This document shows, piece by piece, positions 8,285 through 12,038 of a stretch of 12,038 bases of DNA; position 1 is the stretch's first letter; each line of letters starts with the position of its first letter. This stretch comes from Zetaproteobacteria bacterium (lineage in GTDB: Bacteria > Pseudomonadota > Zetaproteobacteria > Mariprofundales > Mariprofundaceae), in the NCBI GenBank assembly GCA_021545665.1, contig JAJRTX010000033.1, positions 1 through 12,038 of the forward strand, given 5' to 3'. A program made the position numbers and the translations under genes. The notes beneath the pieces were generated by a model. That model did not search any database. It saw only the letters and a list, made by a program, of their open reading frames with translations, and was not told the origin of the DNA.

Positions 8285-9000
8285 TGCTCAATAACCAGTT
8301 ACGCCTGCATTTGGAAATCCCGGCAAATGACAATTATAGTGACTGGCTGCGCCATGCCGGCGTTGAAGATGCCTGCAATCGTATTGCCCTGTGGTCAGTC
8401 CATGGCAGCAATCTGTGGCTGAAATCAGCATTGCCTGCCGGAAAAAGTCACCTGTTAAAAACCATTGCCCATGATCACAACCAGTGTGCCCTGCTGCAGA
8501 TCAATACGGATATAGCCAAAGGCGCTGCATGGTATCAGGTACAACAATGGATACAGAAGCTGGAAGCTCATGCCATGTGGATGCTGGATGTACAGGCCGG
8601 AGTTTTACCTCTGCCCGTTGCTCATGCCCTGTTTCACTGTCTCGAACGCGCCCGTGATCTGCAGCGCCCCTTACTTATTGCCTGGCGTGGAAATGCGGAT
8701 GACTGCCCGCCTGAACTGGCTTCCCGCCTACGAGCCATGGACACAGTTCTGATGTCGCCGCCTGCACAGGATGATGATTTACTGGCACTGCTCAGAGCCA
8801 GCGCCAACCACATGCAATGGAATATCCGGGAGCAAGCGCTACAATCTATGCTAACCTATTTACCACGTCGGCTTGATGTGTTGCTTGCTGCATTGCGGGA
8901 ATTGGAATCTCTTTCTTTTGAACAGAAACATAAACCGGGCCCTGCCTGGCTAAAACAGCAGTTAATCAGAATAGCCTCAGAATTACAGCCCGGACTTTAA
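8284..9000 (+). CDS. hda: Hda-like DnaA regulatory inactivator
   Basis: A 238-residue AAA+ protein similar to Hda, which with the DNA-loaded sliding clamp stimulates ATP hydrolysis by DnaA and so prevents over-initiation. Near the N-terminus is QLRLHL (residues 5-10), resembling the clamp-binding motif of Hda. The Walker A region is degenerate: LPAGKSHLL around residues 50-58 keeps Gly-Lys-Ser but lacks other glycines. LASRLRAMDTVLMSPPAQDD matches the Box VII/sensor region, followed by a helical lid with YLPRRLDVLLAALRELE. The ATG at 8284 overlaps the preceding TGA and has AAAGGA five bases upstream; a TTG at 8281 is less likely. Context after DUF2066 and the phosphatidyltransferase supports Hda. 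Hda family members often have weak Walker motifs, so nucleotide use remains open. Confidence 0.85.
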   Translation: MLNNQLRLHLEIPANDNYSDWLRHAGVEDACNRIALWSVHGSNLWLKSALPAGKSHLLKTIAHDHNQCALLQINTDIAKGAAWYQVQQWIQKLEAHAMWMLDVQAGVLPLPVAHALFHCLERARDLQRPLLIAWRGNADDCPPELASRLRAMDTVLMSPPAQDDDLLALLRASANHMQWNIREQALQSMLTYLPRRLDVLLAALRELESLSFEQKHKPGPAWLKQQLIRIASELQPGL

Positions 9001-9103
9001 CCTGGCATGCCGGAATAAAACGGAATCTGCATATGCCTATTCTTTATTTGCCGCCAAAAAAGAAGAGAACACCCACATATGGAAACACTGAATCTTTTTT
9101 TAT

Positions 9104-9913
9104 TTAGAGGCCTGACTGCAACTCAGCCTGCTTGATATAAGTGTGCAATCGCTTGCGCCAGCCCGGTAGCCAACGTTTTTCGTTGCGTGAGGGTGGTGAC
9201 AATTGAACTCGGCGAGTCAATATACGGTCGGCTGAATCAGCAAAGGCATGAATGGCTTCTAAACCTTCACCTTCCTGCATATCCTCCAACACCTGCAATA
9301 ATCCCCAACCCTGCCCCTGATAACGCTCCTTCGGATTTATGCCTTCTCCCTTAAAGTTCACATAATCCATCAAGGCATACATACCCATGGGGGCTTCCGA
9401 AACGCGACGATATTGCTGATTTAGACGTGCTCGGGCGGATTCAGGCATGGTTCCTAACAATCGCCCCAAAGCCAGGTTAAAGCGTTTTTTCATGAAATCG
9501 GCCTGAAATAACATGGTTTTTATCAGAAATTGGCGAATCTCTATCATTTTCGGTGATTTTTCTTCTTTTTTGAATGATTGTCGATTCCGCCATGGACTAC
9601 CCTGCCCTGCTTGTACCCAGTCGGGTATATTCACTCCTCGTAATTGCAAATAAACCAGCAAGGAGGGAAAGCTTTCACTGAAATGTTTGTCCGCTTCCGC
9701 TGTGCCTTGCGGATACCAGATAAAATGCCCGATACCGAGCGAAGCAAACTCCTCGCCTTTATTCCATGAAGTCAGACAACTCTCTTTACCGGCACACTCA
9801 TTATGAAAAATCAGCTTCGCTATACGTTGTGATTCATCCATTTCCGATGCCTGGATAACGGCGGCACCGCCAAATAACAGTATCAGAGTCAGACAGTAAA
9901 CAGCAATTCTCAC
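9104..9913 (-). CDS. Exported protein of unknown function with lysozyme-like SLGIGHF motif
   Basis: A 269-residue protein starting with GTG at 9913, with a signal peptide ([20 protein letters not shown], cleavage near residue 22), so probably periplasmic. I have no established name for it. The segment FHNECAG (Glu39) followed 24 residues later by SLGIGHF (58-64) resembles T4-type lysozymes, in which a catalytic Glu precedes TIGIGH. The intervening region has two cysteines (40 and 46) that could pair. The rest ([36 protein letters not shown]) looks helical and has the Asn-Phe-Lys-Gly-Glu-Gly stretch expected of a conserved pocket. Its start overlaps the trmFO stop by 4 bases, so translation is coupled. 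The upstream neighbour in the group is AmpD, a peptidoglycan recycling enzyme. A muramidase-like function is inference, not shown. Confidence 0.75.
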   Translation of the reverse strand: MRIAVYCLTLILLFGGAAVIQASEMDESQRIAKLIFHNECAGKESCLTSWNKGEEFASLGIGHFIWYPQGTAEADKHFSESFPSLLVYLQLRGVNIPDWVQAGQGSPWRNRQSFKKEEKSPKMIEIRQFLIKTMLFQADFMKKRFNLALGRLLGTMPESARARLNQQYRRVSEAPMGMYALMDYVNFKGEGINPKERYQGQGWGLLQVLEDMQEGEGLEAIHAFADSADRILTRRVQLSPPSRNEKRWLPGWRKRLHTYIKQAELQSGL

Positions 9914-11271
9914 TGCTGCAACCAGACTTCCAGTGCGGCCAACGCTTTTTCAGAAACTGCACGCCTGCGCTCGGCACGGGAAAAACGACGTTTACCTTCA
10001 CGCTTTGATCCCGGCGGTAGTAGCCCGAAATTAATATTCATCGGTTGAAAGTCTTCACTCCTCGTTTGTGAAATATGAGCAAGCAAAGCACCGTGTGCCG
10101 TTGTTTCCGGTGGAGTGTCCGGCTCTTCTCCATTAGCGGTATCAGCCAGAAAGCGCCCGGCCATTAGCCCCATGGCAGCTGATTCGACATAACCTTCGAC
10201 ACCGGTGATCTGCCCGGCGAAGGAGATGCGCGGCTGTTTTTTCAAGCGCAAAGCACCATCAATCAGAACCGGAGACTTGATAAAGGTATTGCGATGCAAT
10301 GAACCGAGACGGAAAAATTCAGCCTGCTCCAGTCCCGGAATCATAGAAAATACGCGTTTCTGCTCGCCATAGGTCATTTTGGTCTGGAAACCGACCATGT
10401 TCAACAGTGAGCCCATACGGTTATCACGCCGTAACTGCACCACTGCATATACTTTCTCACCCGTTTGAGGATGATCCAGTCCAACTGGTTTCATCGGCCC
10501 GAATCGGGGTGTATCCTCACCGCGCTCGGCCATTTCTTCAATCGGCATACAGCCATCAAAGAAAGGAATATCCTCAAAACCTTTAAAGGCCATTTTGTCT
10601 GCGGCCTTTAACTCAGAGATGAATGTTTTGTATTGAACCGCATTCATCGGACAGTTCAGATAATCACCTGCTTCCCCCTCGGCCACATTTTTATCATAAC
10701 GGTTTTTCCAGTAACAGATGTTCATATCAATGGATTCTGCATCAATCACCGGTGCAATAGCATCAAAAAAGCTCAAATGCGCCTCGCCAGTCAATTGCTG
10801 TATCTGCTCATACAAAGCATCAGAAGTCAGTGGCCCGGTAGCAATCAGCACCAGCCCCTCAGATGGAATTTTTGCAACTTCACCCTCGACCCATTCAATC
10901 AGCCGTTCCGCTTTCAGAGCAGTCGTTACCAACTCGGAAAACTGTTCTCGATCCACTGCCAGCGCCGTCCCGGCAGGGATACGCGCCTGATCAGCACAGG
11001 CCATAATCAGTGAATCCATGCGCCGCATCTCCTCGTGCAACAGACCCACTGCATTTTCCAGATGATCTGCCCGGAAGGTATTGGAGCAAACCAGTTCAGC
11101 ACAGCTTCCGGTTTTATGTACAGGAGTCATTATGGTCGGGCGCATTTCGTGCAGGCGTACCCTGATTCCATGCCGGGCCAATTGCCATGCAGCTTCAGAA
11201 CCGGCCAGTCCGGCACCAATGATGGTTACATATTGAGTTGTAGTTGATGTAGCAGTAACAGAATTATTCAT
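9910..11271 (-). CDS. trmFO: tRNA (uracil-54-C5)-methyltransferase, folate/FAD-dependent
   Basis: A 453-residue flavoprotein that makes m5U54 in the T loop of tRNA using methylenetetrahydrofolate and FADH2. The FAD-binding [10 protein letters not shown] is at residues 19-28, followed by the family signatures [19 protein letters not shown] and [16 protein letters not shown]. Cys62 and Cys241 correspond to the two catalytic cysteines (53 and 226) of the Bacillus enzyme. [17 protein letters not shown] and NINFGLLPP near the C-terminus also fit. The ATG at 11271 leaves 13 Thr/Ser-rich residues before the FAD motif. TrmFO is typical of Firmicutes and some other bacteria; most Gammaproteobacteria use TrmA. 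The gene lies 38 bases after ampD and overlaps the next gene. A hairpin ends two bases before the start codon. Confidence 0.97.
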   Translation of the reverse strand: MNNSVTATSTTTQYVTIIGAGLAGSEAAWQLARHGIRVRLHEMRPTIMTPVHKTGSCAELVCSNTFRADHLENAVGLLHEEMRRMDSLIMACADQARIPAGTALAVDREQFSELVTTALKAERLIEWVEGEVAKIPSEGLVLIATGPLTSDALYEQIQQLTGEAHLSFFDAIAPVIDAESIDMNICYWKNRYDKNVAEGEAGDYLNCPMNAVQYKTFISELKAADKMAFKGFEDIPFFDGCMPIEEMAERGEDTPRFGPMKPVGLDHPQTGEKVYAVVQLRRDNRMGSLLNMVGFQTKMTYGEQKRVFSMIPGLEQAEFFRLGSLHRNTFIKSPVLIDGALRLKKQPRISFAGQITGVEGYVESAAMGLMAGRFLADTANGEEPDTPPETTAHGALLAHISQTRSEDFQPMNINFGLLPPGSKREGKRRFSRAERRRAVSEKALAALEVWLQQ

Positions 11272-11273
11272 AC

Positions 11274-11293
11274 CGCAAAGCTACTGCTTTGCG
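11274..11293 (-). promoter_or_regulatory. Hairpin immediately before the trmFO start
   Basis: CGCAAAGC (11274-11281) pairs with GCTTTGCG (11286-11293) around a 4-base loop. On the minus strand the stem ends two bases before the trmFO ATG, covering the place where a ribosome site would be. It could limit translation of trmFO, or be a transcript end of ampD; no T run follows. Confidence 0.4.
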
Positions 11294-11309
11294 TGAATTC
11301 AACCAAGGT

Positions 11310-11852
11310 TCAGCGAATATTCAGATCAACATTACGAATTCCAGCCAGCGCACGCCGAAACCACTGCCAGTCCCATAACCTGCCAGGATCCCATTTTCTT
11401 CCAGGAGCAACATCCTGATGGCCGACAATGCGTTCAGAACTGATTGCCGGATATTGCTTCATCAATGCCCGGCATAATCGCGCTGTCTCCCGATACTGGA
11501 CAGCTGTAAATGGCTGTTGTTCATCACCAATGATTTCAATACCAATAGAAAAATCATTACATCCGGATTTCCCCTGCCATTCGGATTCTCCAGCATGCCA
11601 GGCGCGACGACCACACGGCACGAACTGAGTAATATCGCCTTCCCGGTTGATAACAAAATGGGCAGAAACCTTGAGGTTCTGAAGATCAGAAAATGACGAA
11701 TGCGCAGCGCACTCCAGCTTGCCAAGGAATAAATCGTCGACACACTCAGTTCCAAAATCACCCCATGGCAAGCTGATGGCATGCAGTACGATTAAATCAA
11801 CGGACATGCCATCGGGTCGCATGTTCTGGTGTGGTGAATTCAACTGTCGCAT
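11310..11852 (-). CDS. ampD: 1,6-anhydro-N-acetylmuramyl-L-alanine amidase AmpD
   Basis: A zinc amidase that cleaves anhydromuropeptides in the cytoplasm during peptidoglycan recycling; loss of AmpD often derepresses AmpC beta-lactamase in species that carry it. Family blocks are clear: SPHQNMRPDG, LIVLHAISLPWGDFG, SAHFVINREGDITQFVP, RAWHAGESEWQG, CNDFSIGIEIIG and GHQDVAPGRKWDPG. Zinc ligands from this ATG are His24, His145 and Asp155 (E. coli 34, 154, 164). The start is uncertain. The frame stays open to a GTG at 11909, but that codon lies in the end of a neighbouring mobile element. The ATG at 11852 gives 180 residues (E. coli 183) with a short N-terminus lacking the usual aromatic residue before SPH. 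Neither option has a good ribosome site. The native start may have been displaced. Confidence 0.93.
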   Translation of the reverse strand: MRQLNSPHQNMRPDGMSVDLIVLHAISLPWGDFGTECVDDLFLGKLECAAHSSFSDLQNLKVSAHFVINREGDITQFVPCGRRAWHAGESEWQGKSGCNDFSIGIEIIGDEQQPFTAVQYRETARLCRALMKQYPAISSERIVGHQDVAPGRKWDPGRLWDWQWFRRALAGIRNVDLNIR

Positions 11853-11902
11853 CGGCTTATCATGGTATGTGCCATGCCCGATGTCATGTGCTAATGCAAA
11901 CT

Positions 11903-12038
11903 GAACCACTACCAGCTAAAGCTGGTAGGTTCTCAAAAGCCGACTGGAAGTCGGCTTTATTTAAGGAGACGTTCTCCGCACGCACTTTTATTTTTGATCC
12001 CCCCACATGGAATGTAGGGGTTTTAACCGGGACTGGCC
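11903..12038 (-). ncRNA. Putative omega-RNA scaffold of the TnpB element
   Basis: Minus-strand RNA can form four consecutive hairpins: 12020-12000 (nine pairs including a G-U that would be an A-C mismatch on the other strand), 11977-11965, 11958-11936 and 11928-11909. The first and third share the three-base loop UCC. In known TnpB systems the guide RNA overlaps the tnpB 3' end and the right end, with the guide taken from the flanking DNA; here that would be the 5' region of ampD. Strand-specific pairing supports a minus-strand RNA. The 5' end lies outside the window. Confidence 0.45.
11988..12038 (-). CDS. tnpB: TnpB-like C-terminal end (partial)
   Basis: The minus-strand frame entering from the window edge reads GQSRLKPLHSMWGDQK and stops at TAA (11990-11988). 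A GQ/GE followed by a variable basic tail is common after the last conserved cysteine of TnpB proteins, and the frame lies exactly where tnpB should end relative to the right-end hairpins. Only 16 residues are visible, none catalytic. TnpB is an RNA-guided nuclease related to Cas12 ancestors. The call depends mostly on context. Confidence 0.4.
   Translation of the reverse strand, partial: GQSRLKPLHSMWGDQK

Larger units (their letters stand above)
11902..12038 (-). mobile_element. Right end of an IS200/IS605-type (tnpB-bearing) element
   Basis: Read on the minus strand from the window edge, this stretch has the end of a probable tnpB frame, a GGAGA/TCTCC hairpin (11965-11977), a 10-bp hairpin (11936-11958), and a terminal hairpin (11909-11928) followed by TGGTTCA. 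A row of hairpins and a terminal stem followed by a short GGTTCA-like tail is typical of the right end of IS605/IS1341-type elements, which lack terminal inverted repeats. The rest of the element lies beyond the window. The junction with ampD DNA is estimated at 11902-11903. The assignment is by pattern recognition and remains to be confirmed with the left end. Confidence 0.6.

Noticed and set aside
9001..9103. Terminator between the convergent hda and exported-protein genes
   Set aside because: A T run exists near 9092-9099 but no stem precedes it.

Overview
The window comes from a proteobacterium of moderate GC content. It carries an A-type RNase P RNA gene and proteins typical of Gamma/Betaproteobacteria: SspB-like ClpXP adaptor, Hda-like DnaA regulator, oligopeptidase A (PrlC), YajD-type HNH protein, AmpD and a DUF2066-like exported protein. 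It also encodes TrmFO, the folate/FAD-dependent tRNA m5U54 methyltransferase, which is uncommon in ordinary Gammaproteobacteria that use TrmA. An early-branching or less-sampled lineage (for example Zetaproteobacteria or a deep gammaproteobacterium) is therefore possible. This is inference only; no taxonomic marker was compared.

Layout. (1) 1-846 +: C-terminal third of katG, cut by the window edge, followed by a perfect 13-bp hairpin. (2) About 904-1451: AT-rich intergenic DNA holding a small minus-strand gene relic with an in-frame stop. (3) 5428-1452 -: a head-to-tail group of EamA permease, prlC, a 55-residue membrane protein, a SpoIIAA-like protein and a YajD-like HNH protein. (4) About 5643-6014 +: rnpB, with an extra P19-like hairpin. 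(5) 6130-9000 +: compact group sspB, DUF2066-like, CDP-alcohol phosphatidyltransferase and hda, with short gaps or a one-base overlap. (6) 11852-9104 -: ampD, trmFO and an exported protein of unknown function with a lysozyme-like motif; the last two overlap by 4 bases. (7) 11902-12038 -: the right end of an IS200/IS605-type (tnpB-bearing) element, with the last 16 codons of a probable TnpB and a row of hairpins that look like an omega-RNA scaffold, inserted directly at the 5' end of ampD.

How the genes fit together. The sspB-hda group joins proteolysis adaptor, membrane lipid and replication-control genes in a housekeeping operon. The ampD group couples peptidoglycan recycling with tRNA modification and an exported, possibly peptidoglycan-active protein. 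The prlC group links cytosolic peptide turnover to two small uncharacterised proteins and a putative nuclease. The most unusual parts are the mobile-element end abutting ampD, the lysozyme-like protein, the broken small gene near 1.2 kb and the rnpB insertion. No CRISPR array, prophage or tRNA gene was seen.
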